A stretch of 64,000 nt of DNA from the NCBI GenBank assembly GCA_045660745.1, contig JAZREJ010000024.1, positions 14,446-78,445 on the forward strand, given 5' to 3'. The notes under the pieces were generated by a model. The model made no database searches and had not been told where the DNA came from. It saw nothing but the letters and a program-made list of their open reading frames with translations. Position numbers and translations under genes: made by a program. Of the stretch, positions 7,920 through 16,561 are shown piece after piece. Positions within the stretch are counted from its first letter, which is position 1. Each line of letters begins with the position of its first letter. The DNA is from RGIG6353 sp045660745. GTDB taxonomy: Bacteria; Bacillota; Clostridia; Oscillospirales; SIG627.

Positions 7920-8789
7920 TTATCTTTTTGTCAAAATATTCTCTCCGTCAAAGAAGATGATGCCAGCGCCGTTGCCATAGCTTTTCGTCGTTTTAAAATA
8001 CTCTTTAAACCTTCTTTGCAAGGAGGTTTTCTCGGGAAGATCGTCCGAAAGCGGTTCGTTATTGAAAACGCGCGCCAAAACAGTTGAAATGAGCCAGTCC
8101 TTGCTATCAGCACGGTAAATATGGAAATGCTTTGCAAAGCGACCGATGTTTGAGTTTTCTCCGAACGCCTTCATATAATCGGGATACAGAAGCCAGGACA
8201 GGCACGTAATTGTAAGAATTCCGTTTTTGGTTTTTTCGTGAAAATATTCCCAAGCCTCGCGGTAAGAGGTGATGCAATCCTCTTCAAGGAGTGGTCCCTC
8301 TGAATGTATATGACATCCGAGATAAAAATCCCCCGCTTCAAGAGTGTTGCCGTTGTATTCAACAGTTTCTCCGTCGTAAATATTTACGTCATATTGAAGA
8401 CGGGAAAAGGTAAGGCGGGTGGCAAATATAAATCTGTCATACCACCATCCCACGTTGATTCCGAAAATTCCCGATGCTTCCTTGCACTCTCTTATTTTAT
8501 AAGTCAGATCTCTTGCCGAATCAATGAAGATTTTTTTCGGTATCCCGCTTTTTTCATGGTTTTCCTCCATAGCGGGTAAGCACTCGATCACGAAAAGCAG
8601 CTCCACTGTATAAGGGTGTATATCGGGAAGCGCTTCTTTGGATCTTTGAAGCGCTTCTGCCATTTGTATTTTTTTGGCAAGATAGTCGTCTCTTATTGCG
8701 TCAAGCTTTGTGCCGCAGTCTTTTTTCAGCTCCGCGTATTTGCAAAGCTGTTCTTCCGTGAAGCCAATAGTACAAAGTAGTTCTGTCAT
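7920..8789 (-). CDS. GNAT-like acyltransferase-domain protein (NAT_N/GNAT_C type)
   Basis: This 289-residue soluble protein resembles the two-domain family found in gut Firmicutes annotated as acyltransferase-domain proteins. It has a helical N-terminal part (about 1-120) and a C-terminal GNAT-like part with FATRLTFSRLQYDVN near 150 and GCHIHSEGPLLEEDC near 185. The paired His residues and the SWLLYPDYMKAF segment recur in that family. The reaction is unknown; transfer of an acyl group from acyl-CoA is the family expectation. Its ATG overlaps the TGA of the upstream amidotransferase gene (ATGA), so the two are translationally coupled. The reading frame stays open for 61 codons after the stop (see findings). 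Confidence 0.55.
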   Translation of the reverse strand: MTELLCTIGFTEEQLCKYAELKKDCGTKLDAIRDDYLAKKIQMAEALQRSKEALPDIHPYTVELLFVIECLPAMEENHEKSGIPKKIFIDSARDLTYKIRECKEASGIFGINVGWWYDRFIFATRLTFSRLQYDVNIYDGETVEYNGNTLEAGDFYLGCHIHSEGPLLEEDCITSYREAWEYFHEKTKNGILTITCLSWLLYPDYMKAFGENSNIGRFAKHFHIYRADSKDWLISTVLARVFNNEPLSDDLPEKTSLQRRFKEYFKTTKSYGNGAGIIFFDGENILTKR

Positions 8790-9478
8790 TTGCTCTCCTT
8801 ACAAAGCGCGACGAAGTTTTCAAGGAATTTAACGTCAAGTGGATTTTCGTATTCATCGTGGAATACTCTTTCGGGATGCCACTGAGTTGCAAAAATCTTC
8901 TCCTCGCGGTTTTCAACAGCCTCAATTACGCCGTCATCTGTTCTTGCAACAACTCTGAGATTTGGAGCGAGCTTTCCTATTTCCCATGCGTGGTGGCAGT
9001 TTACCAATGCTCTGTTACTTCCGTAAACGTCCCATACGAAGCTGTCGGGCTCGATGTTGATGTAATGACGCATTCTTTCAAATGATTTATCAAGATGCCC
9101 ATGAAAATCGTCAAGCTTTTTGAGAGTTCCTCCGAAATATACGTTAAGTGCCTGATGACCGCCGCATATACCGAGAATGGGTTTTCCGTGCTCATGGAAA
9201 TATTTGATAAGCGCCGCATCAAGTGCATATTCGTCAACGATACCCGGAATGTCCTCTCCGCCGTAGTATTTTGGATTAACGTTTGTGGCACTTCCTGTTA
9301 TTATAAGTCCGTCACAGCAATCGCATACCTTTTCTATATCGTTTGTGTTGGCAATAGCAACAAGACCTATACCTAATTTTTCCGCCATGATATAGTAGTC
9401 CTGCATAATGTAATATCTGTAATCCCAACCATTTCCGGTTCCATGGTCTTCATATCTGAGTACGGTTGCAATATTCAT
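8786..9478 (-). CDS. Gamma-glutamyl-GABA hydrolase-like class I amidotransferase (peptidase C26), copy 1
   Basis: A 230-residue class I glutamine-amidotransferase-fold hydrolase of the PuuD/C26 type, which cleaves gamma-glutamyl bonds in small molecules in the cytosol. The nucleophile elbow GICGGHQAL places the catalytic Cys at about 105, and TQWHPER gives His 201 and Glu 203, so the triad is intact. The oxyanion-side motif GLIITGSATNVNPKYYGGE is conserved. It is a tandem paralogue of the next gene upstream (9508-10200), with most residues identical by eye. It is followed by the overlapping GNAT-like gene, suggesting a shared pathway. The start is behind GAGGTAA. Confidence 0.88.
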   Translation of the reverse strand: MNIATVLRYEDHGTGNGWDYRYYIMQDYYIMAEKLGIGLVAIANTNDIEKVCDCCDGLIITGSATNVNPKYYGGEDIPGIVDEYALDAALIKYFHEHGKPILGICGGHQALNVYFGGTLKKLDDFHGHLDKSFERMRHYINIEPDSFVWDVYGSNRALVNCHHAWEIGKLAPNLRVVARTDDGVIEAVENREEKIFATQWHPERVFHDEYENPLDVKFLENFVALCKESK

Positions 9479-9507
9479 ACTTTTTTACCTCGTTTTGATT
9501 GTATGAG

Positions 9508-10200
9508 TTATTTGTTCTTTTCACAAAGCTTTATAAAGTTTTCAAGTATTTTAGCGTCACACGGATTTTCCTCTTTATCATGGAAAACTCTTTCGGGATG
9601 CCACTGGGTTGCAAAAACCTTGTCCTCTCGGCTCTCAATTGCTTCGATTACTCCGTCGTCGGTTCTTGCTACAGCTTTGAGATTTTCAGCAAGCTTTCCT
9701 ATTTCCCATCCGTGATGGCAGTTTACCAACGCTCTGTTGGTGCCGAAGGCGTCCCATACAAAGCTGTCAGGCTCAATGTTGATATAATGCTGTGCTCTTG
9801 GAGAGTTAACGTCTGAAAGGTGGGTTTCGGGACAGTCAAGCTTTTTGAGAGTTCCGCCGAAATATACGTTAAGCGCCTGATGACCGCCGCATATACCGAG
9901 AATGGGTTTTCCGTGCTCGTGAAAATATTTGATGAGCGCCGCATCAAGTGCGTATTCATCCACAACGTCGGGGATATCTTCTCCTCCATAATATTTTGGG
10001 TTAACGTTTGTGGCACTTCCTGTTATGATAAGTCCGTCACAATCCTCACATATTCTTTCCATGTCATTTGTGTTGGCGATTGCCACAAGTCCAACACCGA
10101 ATTTTTCTGCCATAATGTAATAGTCGTGCATAATGTAGTATCTGTATGCCCAAGGACCGCCCTTGAGATCAACGTAACGAAGTACTGTTGCGATATTCAT
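9508..10200 (-). CDS. Gamma-glutamyl-GABA hydrolase-like class I amidotransferase (peptidase C26), copy 2
   Basis: First gene of the minus-strand trio and paralogue of 8786-9478, of identical length (230 residues). The triad is intact: Cys about 104 in GICGGHQAL, then His/Glu in TQWHPERVF. The differences cluster in two places: residues 10-20 (after RYVD) and about 122-138 (CPETHLSDVNSPRAQ versus DFHGHLDKSFERMR). That second stretch may border the substrate pocket, so the copies may have diverged in specificity. The start has AAGGAG at good spacing. The downstream gap to copy 1 is 29 bases, consistent with one operon. Confidence 0.88.
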   Translation of the reverse strand: MNIATVLRYVDLKGGPWAYRYYIMHDYYIMAEKFGVGLVAIANTNDMERICEDCDGLIITGSATNVNPKYYGGEDIPDVVDEYALDAALIKYFHEHGKPILGICGGHQALNVYFGGTLKKLDCPETHLSDVNSPRAQHYINIEPDSFVWDAFGTNRALVNCHHGWEIGKLAENLKAVARTDDGVIEAIESREDKVFATQWHPERVFHDKEENPCDAKILENFIKLCEKNK

Positions 10201-10305
10201 GGTTTTTCTCCTTGTGGTTTTTTGAAATTATAACAAACTCAGGATAGTTTGTCAATACTGTAACCGCATTTTAAAGCAAGCGAATACAGCCAAATATATA
10301 GCTTA

Positions 10306-11061
10306 TTAAAAATCCTTTTTCTTGTTGATGAAGAGCCCCAATACAACGAAAAGCGCAATGTATAAAAGTGCCGTCACAAGACTCAGTATAAGCTTTTCCG
10401 AGCTTACACTCAAAACCGAAATGTATGGAAGAAAGCTTGTTATCCAAAGGCTTGTAAAAGAGAATGAGTCTGTTTTTATAAGAGTATCAAGTATTGTGAG
10501 CGTGAGGTCAAGAACGAGCGGTGCTACGACGATGACGGTGATAGCTATTCCTATTCTGCGAATTAGTATGGCGATGACGAAAGCAAAAAAAGAATTAGCT
10601 ACAGCTACAGCGTACTGAGTTGCAATAATGAATACGATTTTCGATGCGTTGGCACTGCCTGTTTCAAAAAATAACGAACTGCTTATAAAAGCAAATATTT
10701 CAATTACTGCAAACATTACCGTTGTGCTTGTAAGCATAGATATTGCTTTTGCTGAAAATATTTTGTTTCTGGAAAAGCCCTTGGCACATATGTTCTTGAT
10801 AGTTTGCTGTTCATAGTCCTCACATATGAAAAGAACCGTAAATATTCCCGCAATTATCGTAAACGAGCTGTTGTTCAATGCATTTACGACACAAGCAACA
10901 ACAGAGGTTGAAAGAACACTTGCCAATTCGGGAGTTATTTTTGCAATTGCACTTGCAGAGAGATCGGACAAGAATAAAAGTCCTACCGAAATAGCAAGAC
11001 AAACGTAAAAGCTTGTTCGCCTTGCGAGTCTTGTGAATTCAAGCTGAAGCAGTTTTTTCAT
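10306..11061 (-). CDS. ABC-2 type transporter permease
   Basis: A 251-residue protein with about six hydrophobic segments arranged as in ABC-2 family permeases: a first segment at about 18-36, a loop, then paired segments. An EDYEQQTIKNICAKGFSRNKIFSAK stretch (in part) near residue 83 corresponds to the coupling-helix region that contacts the ATPase. Together with the ATPase gene just upstream (3-base gap) it makes an exporter for an unknown substrate; such two-gene systems often expel peptides such as lantibiotics or act in envelope stress. Its ribosome site GGGGTGA lies inside the end of the ATPase gene, implying translational coupling. Confidence 0.85.
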   Translation of the reverse strand: MKKLLQLEFTRLARRTSFYVCLAISVGLLFLSDLSASAIAKITPELASVLSTSVVACVVNALNNSSFTIIAGIFTVLFICEDYEQQTIKNICAKGFSRNKIFSAKAISMLTSTTVMFAVIEIFAFISSSLFFETGSANASKIVFIIATQYAVAVANSFFAFVIAILIRRIGIAITVIVVAPLVLDLTLTILDTLIKTDSFSFTSLWITSFLPYISVLSVSSEKLILSLVTALLYIALFVVLGLFINKKKDF

Positions 11062-11064
11062 TTG

Positions 11065-11949
11065 TCACCCCAACCTTTCCATGAAGAAGTCCTCAAGGCT
11101 TTTTACCTCGTTTACTACCTCATACACACGGATACCGCTTTTGACAAGTGCTTCGACAATTAGAGATGAGTCCTCAACCTCGGAATATACGGATACCGTT
11201 TTTTCGTCCCTTATCTCAATATCCGAATAATTCTTTTCAAGAAGCTTCATTGCACTGTCAGCATCATCAACGGTTATCTTAAGAGAAGTACGGCACCTTT
11301 CGGCAAGCTCTTGTGAAGATATCTCTTCAACGAGAATACCATTAGAGAGAATACCGTAATTCGTTGCTATCTTTCCAAGCTCATCAAGAAGGTGGCTTGA
11401 AATAATAAATGAAACGCCTTGGGAATTAAGATGTAAAATAATATTTCTCATTCCCTTGATACCCTCGGGATCAAGTCCGTTTAGCGGCTCGTCAAGTATA
11501 AGAAGCTCAGGCTTTCCGAGAAGCGCCACTGCGATTCCCAGTCTCTGACGCATACCGAGCGAAAAATGCTTGACCTTTAATTTGCCGACAGATGCGAGCC
11601 CGACAAGATTCAAAAGCTCTTCTATTTCCTCATCCGTTGAAGAGGAAAGTATGGAAAAGCGTTTCATGTTCTCGTATGCACTTTCATTTTTGTAGAGTGC
11701 CGGTGCTTCGATTATGGAGCCTATCTTGCCTCGTGCCGCAAGCGTTTCCATGCCGTCAAACAAGGAAAATGAGCCTGAGTCCTGTGTAGTGAGTCCAAGA
11801 AGTATCTTCATAAGAGTGGTCTTTCCTGCTCCGTTTTTGCCGATAAGTCCGTATATGTCTCCCTTTTTTATATTTATGCAGATCTTATTTACCGCAGGCG
11901 TTTTGCCGTACAGCTTCACAAGCTCTGAGGTTTTTACAACGTATTCCAT
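11065..11949 (-). CDS. ABC transporter ATP-binding protein (ABC-2 exporter)
   Basis: This 294-residue ATPase has Walker A GKNGAGKTT (about 37-45), signature FSLGMRQRLG, Walker B LLILDEPLNGLDPEG and the switch histidine region SSHLLDE. The C-terminal domain after about residue 215 is the regulatory tail common to BcrA/CcmA-like exporters. It couples ATP hydrolysis to the permease encoded immediately downstream. AAAGGAGGT precedes the start. Expression is driven by a consensus promoter that has a dyad within its spacer, pointing to repressor control; no regulator gene is adjacent. Confidence 0.92.
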   Translation of the reverse strand: MEYVVKTSELVKLYGKTPAVNKICINIKKGDIYGLIGKNGAGKTTLMKILLGLTTQDSGSFSLFDGMETLAARGKIGSIIEAPALYKNESAYENMKRFSILSSSTDEEIEELLNLVGLASVGKLKVKHFSLGMRQRLGIAVALLGKPELLILDEPLNGLDPEGIKGMRNIILHLNSQGVSFIISSHLLDELGKIATNYGILSNGILVEEISSQELAERCRTSLKITVDDADSAMKLLEKNYSDIEIRDEKTVSVYSEVEDSSLIVEALVKSGIRVYEVVNEVKSLEDFFMERLG

Positions 11950-11984
11950 AGTACCTCCTTTTATGGCAGTTTGTGTGTTTATTC

Positions 11985-12013
11985 AGTATACTACCTATTA
12001 GATAGAATGTCAA
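11985..12013 (-). promoter_or_regulatory. Promoter of ABC-2 exporter with internal dyad operator
   Basis: Read on the minus strand: TTGACA (12013-12008), 17-base spacer, TATACT (11990-11985). The spacer contains the dyad CTATCTAATAGGTAG, an ideal position for a repressor. The half-site ATAGGTAG recurs at about 12070-12077 on the + strand. Confidence 0.75.
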
Positions 12014-12117
12014 GTTCATACAGTCATTGTGGTGTGAAATACGACACACTTTACGCGACGGTCACTGAGATAGGTAGTTAAAGTAGAAAAATGACTGGCG
12101 TTTTTTATTAAAATGGC

Positions 12118-12146
12118 TTGACTTTTTGGGGTTCAAATGGCATAAT
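12118..12146 (+). promoter_or_regulatory. Promoter of large CAZyme-like gene
   Basis: TTGACT (12118-12123) and CATAAT (12141-12146) have a 17-base spacer, about 55 bases before the preferred start codon. Confidence 0.55.
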
Positions 12147-12200
12147 GAAAAAAGGTCAAGTATCCTAAAAATGAACCGCGAATGTAATAAGGTGACTTTT

Positions 12201-14858
12201 ATGAATAACATTTTTGAAACAGAAAATACTGTCGTTCTTGAAAACGATTATGTCAAGATTGAACTTTCCAAAAAGGATGCGTCTGTTATCGGTGTTACCG
12301 ATAACAGAGACGGCAAGAGCATCATGGATGATGAGAAGAGCTATTTTATCGGACTTTATAATGCCGATGAAACACTCATTCCTTCAAAGTCCTTAAAGCT
12401 TTCGGGAAATACGCTTATTCTTGATACTGAAGTTGGCAAGATTGAAGTGAGTGCCGAGAGCTTTGACGATCATTTTATACTCGAGGTGATATCCGAAAAG
12501 CTTCCTGAAGGTGCTTACTGTGTGGGCTTTGGTGAGGTTAAATTCAATTACGTTTACAACGAAAAGAACACACTCCTCGCAGGAGGTGTTTCAATGACGG
12601 TTAATACAAATCCCAATTATTTCCCTTCAGGCAAGGATAAAAAGCTTCTTGCAACAGCGTTTCAACACCTCGGCGGTGTAAACGGGGCGAAGTTCGGCTT
12701 TACAGTGGCACCTCGCGGCGCTTTCAGAAATGCACTTAAAAATATATGCTTGAAGATAGATAAGCAAAAGGGTCTTGTGTCCATGAATGCAGGTCCCTTC
12801 TCTCAGGATTTTGTAAGAAGCTCAGGAGATTATATCATCGAGTTTGACCCCAGTCCTGAATATCTTGCCAGAAACCTCGACTTTTACAATAAGCTTGGCG
12901 TTGACCAGATAGACTATCATAAAGGTTCAAGGACAACGAGACAGGGTGACTTTAAGCAGATGAGCTATGCGAACAACGCTGAATTCAGAAAAAATGTAGC
13001 AGACGTGCTCAAGGCAAACGGCATGGAGTGCGGACTTCATACCTATGCTTTCTATATCGACCCATCGTGTAATGAGTTTTTAGCACAGCGCCGTGTCCGT
13101 GATATGCTTGCCACAAGTGAGGTATTTACACTTTCCGAGGATGTTTCCGCGGAGGATGTAGAGTTTTCAATAGAGGAATCCATTTTGGATCTTTCCACAT
13201 ATTACGGATTTTTCTCCAAGGATATGCCTTATGCTATTATTGGTGACGAGATTATTTATTTCGGGATTGATAAAAACAAGGACAACAGGCTTACAGGTGT
13301 CGGTAGAGGGTATTGTGGCACAACGGCATCAACCCATAAAAAGGGTGAGAAGATTTATAGAATACTCGGATATTTTAATGAATTTGCCCCCAAACTTGAT
13401 TCGGAGCTTTATTATGAGGTCGCTCATCTGACCGCACGCACCTATAATGAGGGCGGTTATACCATGATTTATCTTGATGCTATTGACGGTCTTTCAAAAA
13501 CTTACGGCACAGACAGAAATGACCGTTGGTACTATGGCGCAAAATTCGTCCATGAGATAATGAGAAACTGTGAAATAGATCCGATGATTGAGTTCTCGGA
13601 TATGTATCCCGCAATCTGGGCAACCCGTGCAAGAGCAGGTGCTGCAGATACACCCTTCCGTGCTTACAAGAATTGGAACTACTCTCATCACCGCTCGCTT
13701 CTTGACAGCCAGTGCAACCACTACGGTGCGGTACTCGGATGGTACAACTATTATCCCGTTACCGATATTTATCCCGGTAACCAGCACACAAAGTATCACC
13801 ACTTCGACGCTGTAGACCATATGGGAAGCCTTGCTGTTATAAATAATTACGGTACTGTTTTCCGCGATTCTAAGTCGTCTTATGCTCGCTATGCGGGACT
13901 CAGACGCAATATTGAGCTTTGGCGTATGTACTCGAATTTGAGAAAAACGCGTTATTTCTCGGAGGAGCTTCTTGAAAAGCTTCGTGAGAACGACAAGCAG
14001 GAGTACAGAATTGAAAAGAAAAAGAACGGGAAATACGTTTTTGTCGAAAAGGATTATCAGGTTAAGCGTCTTTATTCTATCCTTGAAGAGGGAAGAGGAC
14101 AGACAGAGTTCACAAATCCCTATAAAAAGCAGACTCCGTTTATTAGAATCGAGCACTGTATGTCGACCCTTGGAAAAGACCCCTTCGTTATCTATCCCAT
14201 GAATGAAAACGAGCCTCTTTCTTCCCAGATAAGAATGCACGAATTCGGATGCGAGATAGACCTTTCCGAAAAGCTTGCCATGAAGGTTCGTGTTAAGGGC
14301 AACGGAAAGAAGGGTGCGTTTGCAATTAAGACCTACGCTAACACAAACAGTGAGCACGGCTACGGACTTTATATAATCGAGACCGATTTTGAGGGATGGC
14401 GCGATTTTGTGCTTCTTGAAGCTGACAACGGCGACAGACCCGATCTTAATATGGACCTTGCAAAGCCTAACGTTTACGCTATCTTCCGCTCTGGACTCAG
14501 TATGAACCGTATGACCAAGGTGGAGATTGTCACATCAGGTGATATCGAAGGCGTGCAGATGTCAAGTGTTGTTGCTTGCCGTCAGGTATACAACGTGCTG
14601 AAGAATCCCACTGTCACAATTGGCAAGGAAAACGTAATGTTTGAGTGTGAGCTTCAGTCCACCGACTTTGTTGAATGGGATGGAAAAGAGGCTAAGGTTA
14701 TCGACCGTTACGGCAACGAAAAGCCTATTTGGTTCAGCGGAAATATCACCGCCCCCAAGGGCAAGGTAAAAGCAACCCTTTCGGGTGTCTCTCTCAATAA
14801 TTGCCCTGTTAATGCATACTTGACACTTGGATTTACGGGTAAGGAAATTAAAGAATAA
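12201..14858 (+). CDS. Large CAZyme-like protein of unrecognised family
   Basis: I do not recognise the family. The protein (885 residues from the ATG at 12201, which has AAGGTGA upstream; the frame is open from 12126) has no signal peptide, so it is probably cytosolic. By eye it has a beta-rich N-terminal part (1-210), a middle part resembling a TIM barrel with LDFYNKLGVDQIDYHKGSR, YTMIYLDAIDGL and MIEFSDMYPAIWATRARAG (acid residues at strand ends, as in glycosidases), and a beta-sandwich tail from about 650. Aromatic-rich stretches (GWYNYYP) fit sugar binding. It converges on an MGH1-like glycosidase across a shared terminator, so a role in intracellular oligosaccharide breakdown is plausible but unproven. 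Confidence 0.6.
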   Translation: MNNIFETENTVVLENDYVKIELSKKDASVIGVTDNRDGKSIMDDEKSYFIGLYNADETLIPSKSLKLSGNTLILDTEVGKIEVSAESFDDHFILEVISEKLPEGAYCVGFGEVKFNYVYNEKNTLLAGGVSMTVNTNPNYFPSGKDKKLLATAFQHLGGVNGAKFGFTVAPRGAFRNALKNICLKIDKQKGLVSMNAGPFSQDFVRSSGDYIIEFDPSPEYLARNLDFYNKLGVDQIDYHKGSRTTRQGDFKQMSYANNAEFRKNVADVLKANGMECGLHTYAFYIDPSCNEFLAQRRVRDMLATSEVFTLSEDVSAEDVEFSIEESILDLSTYYGFFSKDMPYAIIGDEIIYFGIDKNKDNRLTGVGRGYCGTTASTHKKGEKIYRILGYFNEFAPKLDSELYYEVAHLTARTYNEGGYTMIYLDAIDGLSKTYGTDRNDRWYYGAKFVHEIMRNCEIDPMIEFSDMYPAIWATRARAGAADTPFRAYKNWNYSHHRSLLDSQCNHYGAVLGWYNYYPVTDIYPGNQHTKYHHFDAVDHMGSLAVINNYGTVFRDSKSSYARYAGLRRNIELWRMYSNLRKTRYFSEELLEKLRENDKQEYRIEKKKNGKYVFVEKDYQVKRLYSILEEGRGQTEFTNPYKKQTPFIRIEHCMSTLGKDPFVIYPMNENEPLSSQIRMHEFGCEIDLSEKLAMKVRVKGNGKKGAFAIKTYANTNSEHGYGLYIIETDFEGWRDFVLLEADNGDRPDLNMDLAKPNVYAIFRSGLSMNRMTKVEIVTSGDIEGVQMSSVVACRQVYNVLKNPTVTIGKENVMFECELQSTDFVEWDGKEAKVIDRYGNEKPIWFSGNITAPKGKVKATLSGVSLNNCPVNAYLTLGFTGKEIKE

Positions 14859-14893
14859 AAAAATCGCATCGGATTTCTCCGATGCGATTTTTT
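14858..14893. terminator. Bidirectional terminator between convergent genes
   Basis: A 16-bp perfect stem AAAAAATCGCATCGGA with its complement around a TTTC loop. A and T runs on both sides let it stop transcription in both directions. Confidence 0.9.
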
Positions 14894-16361
14894 ATGCTTT
14901 TTCAATTGTGATTCCAACTCCCTTGCCGAAAACCTCTCCCGTTTCATCATAGTAAACGTTGTAGGTATTCTTGCGGTAGGTGAGATTCTCTATCTTGAAC
15001 CATTTCCAAATTCCGCAGATTTTAGGCTCTACGGTTAGAGCTTCTTTTTGGGTATCAATTCCGCACAGACCTCGGAGTACAAGGTCAATAAACGTTGAAT
15101 GGTTGTAATCACGTCCTCTGTTCTGACCGCCTGTCAGCTTATATCCGTTTTTTGCTACCTCGCGTACGTTCCATATGAATTCAAACGGACGCATTACCTC
15201 GTCGATAAAGTTTATCTTCTTTCCGTCCTCTACCGAGTAGTGCATTTCGGAATATTTTAAAATAAAGTCATAGAGGTCCTTTTCCGAAATCGTATTTTGA
15301 CTGTAATTGTTCAAAAGCTCAATTGCGGCGTTTATTGTGTAGCTTGTAGCGTACGGCCACACGTTGCCGTTCCAGGTGCAGGCTTTTTCCTGATAAAAGA
15401 GAAATCTTTCATGTGACATATCTGCTGTTGTAAATCCTGTTTTTGCGTTAAATATCTTGTCGTCCTTAAGATATTCAAAGCACCCTTCACGCCCTTCGGA
15501 CGGGAGCCCGAATGCCCAGGGGAAATATCCCATAAGCTCACGCACATTACATTCCTTGGGGATTGAGGTGCAGTCAAGCGACTTGTCGAAATCTTCGTCA
15601 AGCGGGTGTATCGATTTGAAAAAGTCCCCATCCCACATTTTTTCTTCTACCGCTTTTTTTATGGTGCGGGCTTTTTCGAGATAGAAGTCAGAGCGATCTT
15701 TGTTCTCCGAAAGAGCAAATATTTTCGAAAGAGACAAAGCATCTGCATACATACAGGAATTGAGAAGCGGACGAAAACCTTTTCTACGAACCATGTCGGG
15801 CGTGTTTCCGCTTATTGTGAATTCGGTGCCTTCTCTGTCATCTATCGACCAGTACAAGCCGTTTTTTGTGAAATGGCGCTCTTCCCAGCCTTGAAAGTAT
15901 TCTTCAAGAGCCGAAATGTTTTTTATAAGGAAATCTTCGTTTGCCGTCAGAAGGCAAAAGTTGTACATTGCAGTCAGTGCGGGCGTATGGTAAGCGTAAG
16001 CATTCCCCTCACCCGTGATGAAAAAACGTATGTAGTCAAGCAGTATATCCGAGTTTTTTAACCACCTGAATTCGTTTAAGTGATGTGTAAGTGCCGCATT
16101 TATTGTGTTATGCTTTCCCGCCCATGAGAGGTGCGTGTTTGTTAAGAACTCACTTAAAAGAAATCCGTCCTCGGTGTTCATTATGTGCTTACGCATTGTC
16201 CAAGTTCGGAAAGCAAAGGTTTCCTCAATAGTTCTGTCGGGACAATAAAGCCGTGGAGCGTTTTTCAAAAGAAAAGCCTCTGCGTTTTTGTTGCTTATAA
16301 AATTGATGACTTCCTCGTTATCGTTATCGTTGAATTTCTTAAAATAATCGCTGTATTTCAT
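14892..16361 (-). CDS. MGH1/GH63-like glycoside hydrolase
   Basis: An alpha/alpha-barrel glycosidase of 489 residues in the MGH1-like/GH63/trehalase superfamily. Visible features are the repeated helical hairpins, the EKMWDGDFFKS segment, a TWNGNVWPYATSYTINAAIELL motif (aromatics and the acid-bearing WNGNVWP typical of GH63-type active sites) and the late NHSTFIDLVLRGLCGI motif. It lacks a signal peptide, so it acts on imported sugars. The start at 16361 has AAGGAGAG upstream; an upstream in-frame extension is hydrophobic and has no ribosome site, so it was excluded. It is convergent with the large CAZyme-like gene. Substrate is unknown; glucosides, mannosylglycerate-like or trehalose-like sugars are options. 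Confidence 0.75.
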   Translation of the reverse strand: MKYSDYFKKFNDNDNEEVINFISNKNAEAFLLKNAPRLYCPDRTIEETFAFRTWTMRKHIMNTEDGFLLSEFLTNTHLSWAGKHNTINAALTHHLNEFRWLKNSDILLDYIRFFITGEGNAYAYHTPALTAMYNFCLLTANEDFLIKNISALEEYFQGWEERHFTKNGLYWSIDDREGTEFTISGNTPDMVRRKGFRPLLNSCMYADALSLSKIFALSENKDRSDFYLEKARTIKKAVEEKMWDGDFFKSIHPLDEDFDKSLDCTSIPKECNVRELMGYFPWAFGLPSEGREGCFEYLKDDKIFNAKTGFTTADMSHERFLFYQEKACTWNGNVWPYATSYTINAAIELLNNYSQNTISEKDLYDFILKYSEMHYSVEDGKKINFIDEVMRPFEFIWNVREVAKNGYKLTGGQNRGRDYNHSTFIDLVLRGLCGIDTQKEALTVEPKICGIWKWFKIENLTYRKNTYNVYYDETGEVFGKGVGITIEKA

Positions 16362-16561
16362 GGTACTCTCCTTTGGCACAATTATACTATATATCAATAT
16401 AAAAATCAAGCAAAAGCGTAATTTTATTTCAAACACTTTACTTTACCGTGATGTTGTGGTACAATAACCTTAAAGCAACATTTTGTGCCGTACAAGGTCT
16501 TGCGACCTTGGTTTTATGGTACGATGAATCAAATATGCAAAATGACTTTTGGAGGATTATT

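Noticed and set aside
12126..12200. N-terminal extension of the CAZyme-like protein
   Set aside because: It lies on the promoter -10 region and lacks a ribosome site, while the ATG at 12201 has AAGGTGA.
13494..14357. Long minus-strand open frame (287 codons) inside the CAZyme-like gene
   Set aside because: No ribosome site and no recognisable protein; it is a shadow of the well-supported + strand gene.
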